Positions 26,135 to 34,981 of a stretch of DNA of 64,000 nt are shown one piece after another. How positions within the stretch are numbered: position 1 is the stretch's first letter; each line of letters opens with the position of its first letter. Position numbers and translations under genes: made by a program. The notes below the pieces were generated by a model, which worked only from the letters and a program-made list of their open reading frames with translations, was not told the DNA's origin and did no database searches. The DNA comes from Neobacillus piezotolerans (lineage in GTDB: Bacteria > Bacillota > Bacilli > Bacillales > Cytobacillaceae), in contig NZ_QNQT01000001.1 in the NCBI RefSeq assembly GCF_003362805.1, positions 124,001-188,000 on the forward strand, in the 5' to 3' direction.

Positions 26135-26710
26135 ATGAAAGCGAACAAATTTTCCACCAGTATCATTACTTTGGCTATGTCACTTGGTTTATCTGTTTAT
26201 ACTGTAAATGCTGAAACAGTTCCAGGTCCCCCTGAAAGTAAGCCGGAACGGCAAAATTTTGAAAAGATGAAATTGAATCATTCTACATCAAAAGAAGTTC
26301 CTGAAGATTTAAAAGTTGCAGAAAATCCAACCTACCCAGTGAATAGCAAGGCGGTTATTCTTACTGATCATATGGAAGGAATGTACGGAGCGGTAGCAAA
26401 AATTGAAGGTGCATATACGACAACGGTTTATTCTGTTACGTATTATCCTACTACAGGCGGAGAGCCCGTCGAGGGCCATAAATGGGTAATCCACGAAGAG
26501 ATTGAGAACGCTGGAGAAGAACCATATAAACCCGGTGATGTAGTTGTATTGGATGCAGATCACCATGAAGGTATGGATGGGGCAACTGCTATTATTGACT
26601 CAGCCGTGGAAACTACCGTTTATATGGTTAGTTACAATGATACAGAAACAAATAAAAGAGTAAAAAACCATAAATGGGTAGTAGAAAGTGAATTAGCTCC
26701 GTATAAATAA
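26135..26710 (+). CDS. Secreted DUF1541 (YdhK-like) protein
   Basis: 191 residues. A signal peptide (residues 1-26, ending VNAE) precedes two copies of the DUF1541 unit: about 63-125 (VILTDHMEGMYGAVAKIEGA to GHKWVIHEEIE) and about 132-191 (VVLDADHHEGMDGATAIIDSA to NHKWVVESELAPYK). Each has an H-x-G-M signature and a YxVxY strand. B. subtilis YdhK is the known relative; members are surface or secreted, and the His/Met-rich motifs have been linked to metal (copper) handling. The RBS at 26117-26122 (GAAAGG) is modest. Followed by a terminator. Confidence 0.85.
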   Translation: MKANKFSTSIITLAMSLGLSVYTVNAETVPGPPESKPERQNFEKMKLNHSTSKEVPEDLKVAENPTYPVNSKAVILTDHMEGMYGAVAKIEGAYTTTVYSVTYYPTTGGEPVEGHKWVIHEEIENAGEEPYKPGDVVVLDADHHEGMDGATAIIDSAVETTVYMVSYNDTETNKRVKNHKWVVESELAPYK

Positions 26711-26727
26711 TTGGGTTTTGTGATACT

Positions 26728-26762
26728 CAATCCCTCACTTAATGAAGTGGGGGATTTTTATT
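26728..26762 (+). terminator. Terminator after the DUF1541 gene
   Basis: AATCCCTCACTT and AAGTGGGGGATT pair around AATG, followed by TTTATTTA. Confidence 0.8.
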
Positions 26763-26849
26763 TACTCCAAATTTTCCACAAGAAGTAAGGGGTAAGAATA
26801 TCCTTGCTTGCTGTACACATGAATTAACCTAAAAAGAATATGGAAACTG

Positions 26850-26888
26850 AGGATAGCTAGAGCACGATTATTGTACAAAAGCTATCCT
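26850..26888. terminator. Terminator-like hairpin
   Basis: AGGATAGCT and AGCTATCCT form a 9-bp stem with a 21-nt loop, followed by ATTTATTTTG. It stands alone between two transcription units; no small gene was recognised before it. Confidence 0.5.
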
Positions 26889-27003
26889 ATTTATTTTGCA
26901 TTTCTTTTATAGCCGCTGCGAAGACGGGATAAAAGTTAGAGGACTTAGCCGCAAGAACTCGTCCATTTTTGAATCATAAGAATACTTATCTTCTCATAAT
27001 TGT

Positions 27004-27061
27004 TTACCAAAACGGGTTGTTCAGGATATAATGTACCAATGTGAAATTTCGGTTACCGAAA
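27004..27061 (+). promoter_or_regulatory. Promoter and palindromic operator of the Bcr/CflA gene
   Basis: A perfect -10 TATAAT (27027-27032) lies 17 bp after TTACCA (27004-27009). A 15-bp perfect palindrome, TTTCGGTTACCGAAA (27047-27061), begins roughly 8 bp past the expected start point and would block transcription if bound. No regulator gene lies next to it, so the cognate repressor is elsewhere. Confidence 0.65.
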
Positions 27062-27115
27062 CTATTTTACTTAGTTTTCCAGGATTAACAAAATAGATAG
27101 AAAGGGGAGACCGAC

Positions 27116-28342
27116 TTGAAAGAAACTAGCAAAAAGAAACGGCTGCAGCTCGCATTGCTTTTAGGTTCACTTGGCATTTTAGGGCCATTTACAATCGATA
27201 CGTATTTGCCGGCCTTCCCTACCATAGTAAAGGAATATGGTACGACAGCCTCGTTAGTCCAAATCAGTTTGACTGCCGCTTTATTAGGACTTGGTTTGGG
27301 GCAATTGGTCATTGGGCCGTTAAGTGATGTGAAAGGGCGGAGGAAGCCATTGTTGTTCTTCCTATGCCTGTACATTTTGGCTTCACTGGCATGTGCAATC
27401 GCACCCAATATCTATCTTCTTATTGCGGCCCGATTTGTGCAAGGGTTCGCGGCGTCTGGCGGAATCGTCTTATCCAGAGCAATCGTAAGGGATCTTTATA
27501 GCGGAAAAGAACTGACAAAGTTTTTTACTTTAATGGTTTTGGTTGGGAACCTCGGGCCAATCATTGCACCAGTGGCAGGGGGAGCCATCCTTGCTTTTCA
27601 GGATTGGAAATGGGTATTTATTGTACTCGCCTGCATAGGAGTCGTATTGACTATTACCGTTTCATTTAAATTAAAAGAGACTTTGCCGCCAGAAAAGCGG
27701 GTTCCGAGTAATTTGCCACAAGTTCTGGGCAATTTCGGAACATTATTTAAGAACAAGGAGTTCATGGGTTATGCATTTACCCAAGGGTTCATCACGGCTG
27801 GCATTTTTGCCTATGTTTCTGGGATTCCATTTGTTTATCAAAATATTTACGGTGTCACCCCTCAGCAGTTTAGCCTTTTATTCGGAGTCAATGGGTTGGC
27901 CTTGATCATTGGAAGCCAGTCAGTCGGCCGCCTAACAGATATTATTTCAGAACGGACTTTCTTGAAAATAGGCCTGACGCTAGCGAATGTATCAAGTTTC
28001 GGTTTACTCGTTGCTCTCCTATTGAAAGCCCCGCTGATCGGTGTCGCAATCCCGGTTTTCTTTTTCCTATCCTCCATCAGTATGATAGGAACATCGTCTT
28101 TCACTTTGGCCATACAGTCTCAAGGACATATGGCAGGCAGCGCTTCAGCCCTATTGGGGGTATTGCCATTTGTCATGGGTTCCCTGGCAGCCCCGCTTGT
28201 AGGAATAGGGGGAGCCTATACAGGAGTACCAATGGCCGCCGTCATTTTTGGTGCCAGTACTTTGGCGTTCATGTGTTATTTCTTTTTGGTCAGAAAACCC
28301 AAATTTCAGGATAGGGTTCCGATGCTAGATAGGAAGGCCTGA
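27116..28342 (+). CDS. Bcr/CflA family MFS drug efflux transporter
   Basis: 408 residues, 12 membrane helices. Family stretches: GPFTIDTYLPAFPTI (about residues 22-36), GQLVIGPLSDVKGRRKPLL (about 62-80, MFS motif A) and RFVQGFAASGGIVLSRAIVRD (antiporter motif C region). TTG start at 27116 with AGGGGAG 8 nt upstream. Monocistronic, under a promoter with a palindromic operator and followed by a terminator. A degraded copy of its middle part is found at 30431-30590. Probably exports a drug, sulfonamide- or bicyclomycin-like compound or a dipeptide; the substrate is not predictable. Confidence 0.9.
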   Translation: MKETSKKKRLQLALLLGSLGILGPFTIDTYLPAFPTIVKEYGTTASLVQISLTAALLGLGLGQLVIGPLSDVKGRRKPLLFFLCLYILASLACAIAPNIYLLIAARFVQGFAASGGIVLSRAIVRDLYSGKELTKFFTLMVLVGNLGPIIAPVAGGAILAFQDWKWVFIVLACIGVVLTITVSFKLKETLPPEKRVPSNLPQVLGNFGTLFKNKEFMGYAFTQGFITAGIFAYVSGIPFVYQNIYGVTPQQFSLLFGVNGLALIIGSQSVGRLTDIISERTFLKIGLTLANVSSFGLLVALLLKAPLIGVAIPVFFFLSSISMIGTSSFTLAIQSQGHMAGSASALLGVLPFVMGSLAAPLVGIGGAYTGVPMAAVIFGASTLAFMCYFFLVRKPKFQDRVPMLDRKA

Positions 28343-28392
28343 AAAATAGAAGATTATAATTCTAGATGCTGCAGTAGTTAACAATTTTGTGC

Positions 28393-28432
28393 AAAAAAAG
28401 GAGAGGCCATGTAAATGGTTTCTCCTTTTTTC
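28393..28432 (+). terminator. Terminator after the Bcr/CflA gene
   Basis: AAAAAAAGGAGA and TCTCCTTTTTT pair around a loop that itself contains CCAT/ATGG; T-run follows. Confidence 0.85.
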
Positions 28433-28813
28433 GTCGTATTAGTGGGAAGAAATTCTGCCGAATCATCAAATTCTTTGATTAAGAAATCTGGCAGAAAGCC
28501 GGCTTTCTTATTAGAACTATAAGCTATAAGACCTATAGATCAGGAGCCCTATTTAGGGGCTCCTTTTTTAATATGACTGCCTAATCAATAGGACTGTATT
28601 AATCATAACATTAGCGCAGCTGCACAGGAGAAACCATTATGAAATTACCTTCTCCTTAAAACACTTACCTCTAAAAATTTATAAATAAACGCCTCTTTTT
28701 ACCTATATAAAAATACCTAATTTATGTATAATAATGTTAAAAATATCAAGATAACTATGATAAAAAGACTATTTTAGTGTTTTTGGTTAGTTATCGGGAG
28801 AAGGAGAAGGAAA
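28433..28813. other. Intergenic region with a second terminator
   Basis: AGGAGCCC / GGGGCTCCT followed by TTTTTTAA (28542-28569) is a further strong hairpin. No gene is visible between the two terminators. The A/T-rich part from about 28680 must hold the promoter of the beta-helix protein, with TATAAT near 28726-28733; RBS GGAGAAGGAGAAGG at 28797-28810. Confidence 0.6.
28542..28569 (+). terminator. Rho-independent terminator hairpin
   Basis: AGGAGCCC pairs with GGGGCTCCT around CTATTTA, followed by six T. Confidence 0.85.
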
Positions 28814-30355
28814 ATGCGGCATCTAAGAATTTACTTCAAGAGTTTTATTGCTATTTTGATTCTATCCATCATCTGGCTGCCCAATACATCGGCAGTTGGT
28901 CAGGGTATGATAGACGATAATAAAAATGGCATAGATGATAATTTGGAAAGGGAGTATGGCCTGGGATCAGGCATAGAATTTGAGGATTTTGATAATGATG
29001 GACTTTACAATCTTGCAGAAGTAAAAACGGGGCTTAATCCCCAAGCGGCAGATTTTGATAAAAACAACGTTATACTTGTGTCGGATATGATTGACAATAG
29101 CCTGGCAAACAGTGGTTTTGATATGACGGATCAATTACAAAACGCATTAAATCTTGGCTCAGGCAAAATTGTTGTTTTACCGCTTGATTGTTCATATAAA
29201 ATCAGTGGATTAAAGATTCCCGATAACACTATTCTTATTGGGTACGGGGCAAAGATTTACAATAATGCTACACACCAAACCCTTTTGACTATTGGCAATG
29301 GGGTAAAGCTATATGGTATTGAGCTTCAAGGGGCAGGCAATAAGATGGCAGAAAGTAAAGGAATCGGGATAAGGATTCAGGGAGCAGGTGCTGCTGGCTA
29401 TACCAAAAATATTGTCATAGAGGATGTAAAGATTCGCAATATAGGCTTTTATGGTATCCTTGCTGAATTTGCTGATAATGTAAAGATTTCAAATATAATA
29501 ATTCATGATATCGGTTTTGCAGGTTTTGGAGGTCTTTCTGTTAGAAATATACATATTGATAAGAGCCACATAAAGGGAATTTCGCCTGGAAGCAAAGGGA
29601 ATGCCTATGGCGTCTTCTACTCGCGAAAGGGTGCTGAAAGCAGTTTGGAAGCACATCCGAGAAGTGCGGATAGTTCTGTGACTAACAGTATAATAGAAGA
29701 CATTCCGTTATGGGAGGCTTTAGATACTCATGGCGGGGAGAATATTACATTTAACAACAATACAATACGAAATACCAAGGTTGGAATCGCATTTGTTAAT
29801 GCAACAGGAAACGATGGAACGGATTTATATGGCTCCCAGAAATGTACGGCCAAGGGCAACCGAATAGATGGAATCGGTAAGGGATATGGGATCGTAGTGG
29901 CTGGAGCTTCATCTGATAACAGCAGAGACTGCATTATAGAAGGTAACCAATTAACTGAAGCCGGACAGCAGGGAAATAGCATCTCGGGTGGTATCCAGGC
30001 GTCATTTACTAAGGACTTAGTGATAAGAGATAATACACTGGTCAATTCATATGCAAATGGCATCCACTTATATACTTACAATCAGCATTTTTCAGTTTCC
30101 GGGAACAAAGTAGAGGACGTCCAGGATAATGTGTATGTAGCGCCATCTGCCATCGCCTTTCGTTCGGGCAATAATTCCGGTACTATTGTAGGAAATAACC
30201 TCATAAGAAAAAATGAAAAATTAAATGTTTATGTCTCAATGAGAGGAATCAATATTTCCACACCATCCGGAATGGAACTGTTGATTGGCCAAAATACTAA
30301 CAACTTTGTTCTTCCCATAGCTGGAGGAACAGGTAACTATGTAATATACATATAA
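28814..30355 (+). CDS. Secreted right-handed parallel beta-helix protein with calcium-binding repeats
   Basis: 513 residues. Signal peptide (about 1-30, ending TSA). Two thrombospondin type 3-like calcium loops follow: DDNKNGIDDNLE (about 35-46) and DFDNDGLYNLAEVKTGLNP (about 56-74). Residues about 125-450 are a series of PbH1-type repeats (GIRIQGAGAAGYTKNIVIED, ITFNNNTIRNTKVGIAFVN, GIVVAGASSDNSRDCIIEGN), as in polysaccharide lyases, epimerases and GH28-like enzymes. It is likely exported and acts on, or binds, a polysaccharide. Catalytic residues cannot be assigned. Good RBS; monocistronic. Confidence 0.82.
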   Translation: MRHLRIYFKSFIAILILSIIWLPNTSAVGQGMIDDNKNGIDDNLEREYGLGSGIEFEDFDNDGLYNLAEVKTGLNPQAADFDKNNVILVSDMIDNSLANSGFDMTDQLQNALNLGSGKIVVLPLDCSYKISGLKIPDNTILIGYGAKIYNNATHQTLLTIGNGVKLYGIELQGAGNKMAESKGIGIRIQGAGAAGYTKNIVIEDVKIRNIGFYGILAEFADNVKISNIIIHDIGFAGFGGLSVRNIHIDKSHIKGISPGSKGNAYGVFYSRKGAESSLEAHPRSADSSVTNSIIEDIPLWEALDTHGGENITFNNNTIRNTKVGIAFVNATGNDGTDLYGSQKCTAKGNRIDGIGKGYGIVVAGASSDNSRDCIIEGNQLTEAGQQGNSISGGIQASFTKDLVIRDNTLVNSYANGIHLYTYNQHFSVSGNKVEDVQDNVYVAPSAIAFRSGNNSGTIVGNNLIRKNEKLNVYVSMRGINISTPSGMELLIGQNTNNFVLPIAGGTGNYVIYI

Positions 30356-30430
30356 AATTAGAAGCTATCGCCATGTAAGGGTTTTATAATGGAAAGGAAT
30401 TGGAAATTTTTTTGATTTAATAGTGTGGAT

Positions 30431-30590
30431 AGGGACCTCGGAAAAATCATTGTTCCAATTGCCGGGAGAGCTATCCTAGATTTTCAGGAATGGTATTGGG
30501 TATTTAATCCTGGCATGTATTGATCTTAACTGCTTCATTAAGCTAAAAGAGACTTTCCCCACCAGAAAAACGCTTTCCGAGCAATTTACC
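30431..30590 (+). pseudogene. Decayed fragment of a Bcr/CflA MFS gene
   Basis: This stretch aligns with about 27549-27720 inside the intact MFS gene: both contain GGGACCTCGG/GGGAACCTCGG, a TTTTCAGGA-TGG-TGGGTATTT block and TAAAAGAGACTTT-CC-CCAGAAAA-CG. The fragment has gaps, stops (TGA and TAA) and frameshifts, so it is not translated. It lacks both ends of the gene and lies 2.9 kb downstream of the intact copy. Confidence 0.8.
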
Positions 30591-30640
30591 TAATTACATA
30601 TGTGTTCATTTCGGGTTTGTTGGTATGATTATGTAACTTA

Positions 30641-30678
30641 AAAAAATCCTAAAGCTATATGCCTTAGGATTTTTTTAT
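30641..30678. terminator. Bidirectional terminator hairpin
   Basis: AAAAAATCCTAA and TTAGGATTTTTTT form a stem that ends in A-run and T-run on either side. It terminates the HsdR-N gene on the minus strand and seals off the pseudogene region. Confidence 0.8.
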
Positions 30679-30704
30679 ACATATTTTTTAAAATTAGCCG
30701 GCTA

Positions 30705-31781
30705 TCACACAAACTTTTTAGCTACCTCAATAAGCCTGTCTTTATAAAATGCAATATCAGATACTTTCTCTATCTTTTCGGAAGACCTTGTCTCGTCGTT
30801 GAACTGAATATATTTATTTGAGTTGTTAAAACCTAATCGACAAACCCATTTTCTAATGTTGTTGTCTATAAGAATATTAAAGTAACTTAAATTGTCCCTG
30901 TAAGAAATTCTGTCCATGGGTACAGTTTCATTTAATAAGAATTTTACTGTTACATAGCTTTCCAATTCTTCCTCTGTTGTGACAATTTGCGGTTCAGTTT
31001 TGACTTCAAGAGGTTCTACTTCAGCCAATAACTCCTGAGAAAGGGCATCTTCTTTATTTGTATTTTTTAAGGCAGCGTTTAATTTATCATTTACCAATTC
31101 GTTAATGAATTGCTTGTAGCCTTTTTTAATTAATGGTTCAAATTTCTCAATGGTATTTTTGGTCTTTATACCATCATAAATTTGAGAAATAAGGAATTTA
31201 ACATACTCCTCTGAAGGGTTTTCTCTTTGCTCATTTAAAAAAGCTTTTAACTTATTAAGATATTTAAGTTCCGAGGCAGTAGTAAAAATACTCTCTAAAT
31301 CAAAACTATCCTTTTTGAATTTTGCTAATTCGCTCATTGAACTCTCCTTCATATCCAAAAGATTGAATTCAAAGAACGGGGAAGCGTCCATCTTGTTTTG
31401 TTCTTCAAGATCTGTATAAAATCTGTAAATTAACCCGTTTGTAAGTATTGCAAATTTTGCAGCAGTAGTGCCAAAATACCTAAAAAGTTGTGAATCATGT
31501 TTTTGAAGTTGTTCACTTACCGATTTTGCTTCAATTAATATAACTGGTTTACCATCAGCCATTATTGCATAATCAACTTTTTCTCCCTTTTTAATGCCAA
31601 CATCAGCAACAAACTCAGGTGTAAATTCCTCGGGATTAAAAATGTCATAACCTAAAACTTGAAAGAACGGCATAACTAAAGATGTTTTAGTGGCCTCTTC
31701 AGTAGCAATAGAATTTTTTATTTTCTGCGCTCTAGCTGAAAGTGTTTTAATCTGCTCAATAAAACTTTCCAAAATGCTCAT
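30705..31781 (-). CDS. Solo HsdR-N (type I restriction endonuclease R-like) protein
   Basis: 358 residues. Residues about 25-150 match the N-terminal nuclease domain of type I restriction R subunits: FNPEEFTPEFVADVGIKKGE, VDYAIMADGKPVILIEAK (PD-(D/E)xK core with Asp and E-x-K) and SQLFRYFGTTAAKFAILTNG. The helicase domain of true HsdR is absent; the C-terminal part (about 190-358) is helical then beta-rich and unrecognised. Such stand-alone proteins are common and have no assigned role. Start: AGGAGG abuts the ATG at 31781, so the TTG at 31772 (spacing 9) may be the real start. No HsdM/HsdS genes are nearby; the next gene is a divergent helicase. Confidence 0.8.
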   Translation of the reverse strand: MSILESFIEQIKTLSARAQKIKNSIATEEATKTSLVMPFFQVLGYDIFNPEEFTPEFVADVGIKKGEKVDYAIMADGKPVILIEAKSVSEQLQKHDSQLFRYFGTTAAKFAILTNGLIYRFYTDLEEQNKMDASPFFEFNLLDMKESSMSELAKFKKDSFDLESIFTTASELKYLNKLKAFLNEQRENPSEEYVKFLISQIYDGIKTKNTIEKFEPLIKKGYKQFINELVNDKLNAALKNTNKEDALSQELLAEVEPLEVKTEPQIVTTEEELESYVTVKFLLNETVPMDRISYRDNLSYFNILIDNNIRKWVCRLGFNNSNKYIQFNDETRSSEKIEKVSDIAFYKDRLIEVAKKFV

Positions 31782-32146
31782 CCTCCTAACTAATAATGTT
31801 AATTTAATGTTACATTTGAGAATTATAGCTTCGCTTTTTATTCTATCAATATCACCATAATTTTACTATTATCAAAAAATAAAATGAATCACAGTGCCTG
31901 TGGGAATTGAAAATAGGGGTGGTAACCAACGCAATAATCATTAAAAATTGCTATATGAGGTTTAATTAAAAATATAGTGTGAAAAAAGAAATAAAAATAA
32001 CTTCCATATTTATAAGGAGTATCCTGGTATTCGAAAAGTTTTATACAGAAATGGAATGTTACTTTTCAGACCTTTTTGATCTTCCTTCTTCTCCGTCAGT
32101 ATAGTAAAATTTTAGCAACAATGAATTTGTCGACAGGGGAAGAATC
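31782..32146. other. Divergent intergenic region
   Basis: No gene seen. A/T-rich, and it should contain promoters for the minus-strand HsdR-N gene and the plus-strand helicase gene (RBS GGGGAAG at 32137-32143). No clear repeats or operators noted. Confidence 0.5.
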
Positions 32147-34957
32147 ATGAAGGTTGAGAAGCGGTTAATTGTAAATTCGGATAAAGGGAACTTGCTGCAG
32201 GAATTGATAGATTCCATGAATGAGTGCAGGAGGTTCTATTTTAGTGTTGCCTTTATAAATTTCAGTGGGCTTCAGCTTTTGCTTGATCCTTTGCGGGAGG
32301 CGGGGAAAAAAGGGGTAACTGGGAAGATTATTACCTCGACGTACCTCAATTTCACGGATGCGAAGGCATTGGAGAAAATTAATGAGTTTGAGAACGTTGA
32401 TTTAAAGGTGTTTGTGACTGACAAGGAGATTGGCTTCCATACAAAGGCTTATATTTTTGAGTATATGGATTCCTATAAGGTCATCATTGGTTCGTCCAAT
32501 ATTACGCAGAGTGCTTTGAAGAGCAATGTTGAATGGAACGTGGAGGTCATTTCCAAAAGTGATGCTTCTTTTATTAAAGAGGTATTGAAGGAATATGATG
32601 CTCTATGGGAAAGATCCCAGGTTGCTGATGAGAAGCTGATTGCTGAATACGAAGAATTCCTCAAGACTCTTAAGGGAAACCAAGCTTCACAGCAATTGAT
32701 TTTTGAAAAACCGGAGTACATCACGCCGAACCGGATGCAGCGCCGAGCAATCGACAATCTTGCCAGGCTGCGTGAATTTGGAGAGAAAAAGGCTCTTGTC
32801 ATTGCAGCGACTGGTACGGGCAAGACATATATGTCTGCATTTGATGTGAAAAGCTTCCGGCCTAAGAAGCTGCTTTTTGTTGTACATAGGGAAGAGATTT
32901 TGAGAAAAGCAAAAGAAACCTTTGAAAAGCTGTTACCGAATGAACGAATCACCTTTGGGCTATTAACAGGAAATTACAAACAGAAGAATGCGGATTATAT
33001 TTTCACAACGAACATGACAATCTCGAATTGTTATCACGAATTTAAGAAAGATGAATTCGATTATATTATCATCGACGAAGCCCATCACGCCACGAGTTCC
33101 ACATATCAAGCAGTCCTGGATTATTTTGAACCTAAATTCACACTTGGTATGACGGCAACGCCTGAACGGAGTGATGGAAATAATGTTTTCGATCTGTTTG
33201 ACAATAATGTCGCGCTTGAGGTCCGTCTCCACGAAGCGCTTGATGACGAACTGGTCATTCCGTTTCATTACTTCGGTATCACGGATATTGAAGGAATTGA
33301 TTTGAGCGATGTTTCGATTGATGACATCGCGGAAGTTACGAAGCGGCTTAAGGTAAATGAGCGGGTCGATTTTATTATTGAAAAGATGGAATTCTACGGA
33401 TATGACGGCGAAAAGCGTAAATGTCTCGGGTTTTGTGCGAGTATTGAGCATGCCCAGTACATGGCTGCCGAGTTTAATCGGCGAGGCTACAAGAGTACGT
33501 GCCTGCATGGTGGGGATTCTTCTAGCACTCGTGAAGAGGCCATTAACAGATTAGAAAATGAACATGACGAACTTGAATTTATTTTTACCGTAGATATTTT
33601 TAACGAAGGTGTTGACATTCCTTCTGTGAATTCTGTCCTCATGCTAAGGCCGACAAACTCACCGATTATCTTTATCCAGCAGCTTGGCCGTGGGTTGCGG
33701 AAGCATGCGGGTAAGAGCTTTTTGACAGTGCTTGATTTTATCGGGAATCATAATAAAACGTTCTTAATTGCCCTGGCGCTGAATGGCAGTCGGTATTATG
33801 ACAAGGAGAGCTTGAAGGTTGCGGTTGCGACCGGTTTTGCGAATATCCCTGGCTGTACCCATATCCAAATGGACAAGATTTCGCAGGAACGAATCCTGAC
33901 GCAAATCGACCAGGAAAATTTCAATTCGATGAAGTATTTAAAGGAAGAGTATTTTGAATTTAAAAAGCTCAACCAGGGAAGGATTCCTTATTTCCTGTTG
34001 GATTATTTAAAGTACGATGGAGCGCCTGATCCGGTAAAATTCATCGATAAAGAGAAAACCTATTTGCAGTTTATCGCTAAAGTTGAGAAGACAGAGCGGT
34101 TGAAAGCCTTATTAAGCGATGATTCATTTGAAAAGGCAATGAAAGAACTTTCAAGTAAGTTGCCGCTTAAACGGGTGTATGAATTAGTTGTGATTAAGTA
34201 TCTGCTTGATCATGACCATATCACACTAACCACGGCCAAAAATGAGATTTTAAAGTGGGTTAAGTTCGTTGATAATGATAGTGTCCTCCATGCATTCCAA
34301 ACCTTGAATCAGGATTTTTATGACAACGGGGAATTGAGCAGGAATTTGAGGTTGTTCGATTTACAGGATGGAATACTTACGAAGACCCCAGTATTTGAGA
34401 GCATTCTTGCGGCCGAGGAATACCGGAAGTATATTGAGGATATTGTCATGTACGGGATTTTCCGTTATGAAAAAGAATTCAAGAACGAATACTACGGAGT
34501 CCCGCATTTCAAACTGTATGAACAGTATAAAATGGCGGATGCAGCACTGCTTTCGAATTTTCGGAAAAGCCATAGCTCCTTTAGAGGTTCGGGTCTTTTA
34601 ACCAATGGGAATGACTACTTCCTGTATATCGATCTGCACAAGGACGCTGATGTTGAGGAAAGGCTCGCGTATAAGGATGAAATTAAAAGCACCCGCGAAT
34701 TCCAGTGGCAAACGCCGCACACAACAGCCCAGCATACGAACACAGGGCAGAATATTATTTACAATAAAGCCCGGGGGATTAACCTTCATTTGTTTATCAG
34801 GAAATACAAAGTCATTGACGGCAAAAACGAACCTTTTATCTATATCGGAAAAGGGAATACGACTAGCTTTGAAGGCAACAAACCGATAACCGTACAAATG
34901 GAATTGGAAAACGAACTGCCATACAATCTTTATATTGAATTCACGAAAAAAGTATAG
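32147..34957 (+). CDS. PLD-like / superfamily 2 helicase / DUF3427 protein
   Basis: 936 residues. Domain order: a phospholipase D-like nuclease domain (about 1-165) with HTK in FHTKAYIFEYMDSYKVIIG and GSSNITQSAL; an SF2 helicase (about 185-560) with motif I ATGTGKT, DEAH box in IIIDEAHHATSS, motif III GMTATPERSDG and motif VI QQLGRGLRKH; and a DUF3427 C-terminal region (about 600-936). This architecture recurs in many bacteria, often beside MutT-like hydrolases, and is thought to act on DNA in defence or repair. Here a MutT-like gene converges on it and a solo HsdR-N gene diverges from it. Its stop codon lies inside a terminator stem shared with the MutT-like gene. Confidence 0.9.
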   Translation: MKVEKRLIVNSDKGNLLQELIDSMNECRRFYFSVAFINFSGLQLLLDPLREAGKKGVTGKIITSTYLNFTDAKALEKINEFENVDLKVFVTDKEIGFHTKAYIFEYMDSYKVIIGSSNITQSALKSNVEWNVEVISKSDASFIKEVLKEYDALWERSQVADEKLIAEYEEFLKTLKGNQASQQLIFEKPEYITPNRMQRRAIDNLARLREFGEKKALVIAATGTGKTYMSAFDVKSFRPKKLLFVVHREEILRKAKETFEKLLPNERITFGLLTGNYKQKNADYIFTTNMTISNCYHEFKKDEFDYIIIDEAHHATSSTYQAVLDYFEPKFTLGMTATPERSDGNNVFDLFDNNVALEVRLHEALDDELVIPFHYFGITDIEGIDLSDVSIDDIAEVTKRLKVNERVDFIIEKMEFYGYDGEKRKCLGFCASIEHAQYMAAEFNRRGYKSTCLHGGDSSSTREEAINRLENEHDELEFIFTVDIFNEGVDIPSVNSVLMLRPTNSPIIFIQQLGRGLRKHAGKSFLTVLDFIGNHNKTFLIALALNGSRYYDKESLKVAVATGFANIPGCTHIQMDKISQERILTQIDQENFNSMKYLKEEYFEFKKLNQGRIPYFLLDYLKYDGAPDPVKFIDKEKTYLQFIAKVEKTERLKALLSDDSFEKAMKELSSKLPLKRVYELVVIKYLLDHDHITLTTAKNEILKWVKFVDNDSVLHAFQTLNQDFYDNGELSRNLRLFDLQDGILTKTPVFESILAAEEYRKYIEDIVMYGIFRYEKEFKNEYYGVPHFKLYEQYKMADAALLSNFRKSHSSFRGSGLLTNGNDYFLYIDLHKDADVEERLAYKDEIKSTREFQWQTPHTTAQHTNTGQNIIYNKARGINLHLFIRKYKVIDGKNEPFIYIGKGNTTSFEGNKPITVQMELENELPYNLYIEFTKKV

Positions 34958-34981
34958 TCTTCAAAGGACTATACTTTTTTC
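34945..34981. terminator. Perfect bidirectional terminator containing both stop codons
   Basis: Positions 34945-34959 (GAAAAAAGTATAGTC) are the exact reverse complement of 34967-34981, with a 7-nt loop. The TAG of the helicase gene (34955-34957) and the TAG of the convergent NUDIX gene (34961-34963 on the minus strand) fall inside or at the edge of the stem. Both genes therefore end at the same hairpin. Confidence 0.92.

Noticed and set aside
25941-26138. 65-codon ORF between tRNA-Val and the DUF1541 gene
   Set aside because: Starts inside the tRNA terminator, lacks an RBS and overlaps the next gene's start; no recognisable product.
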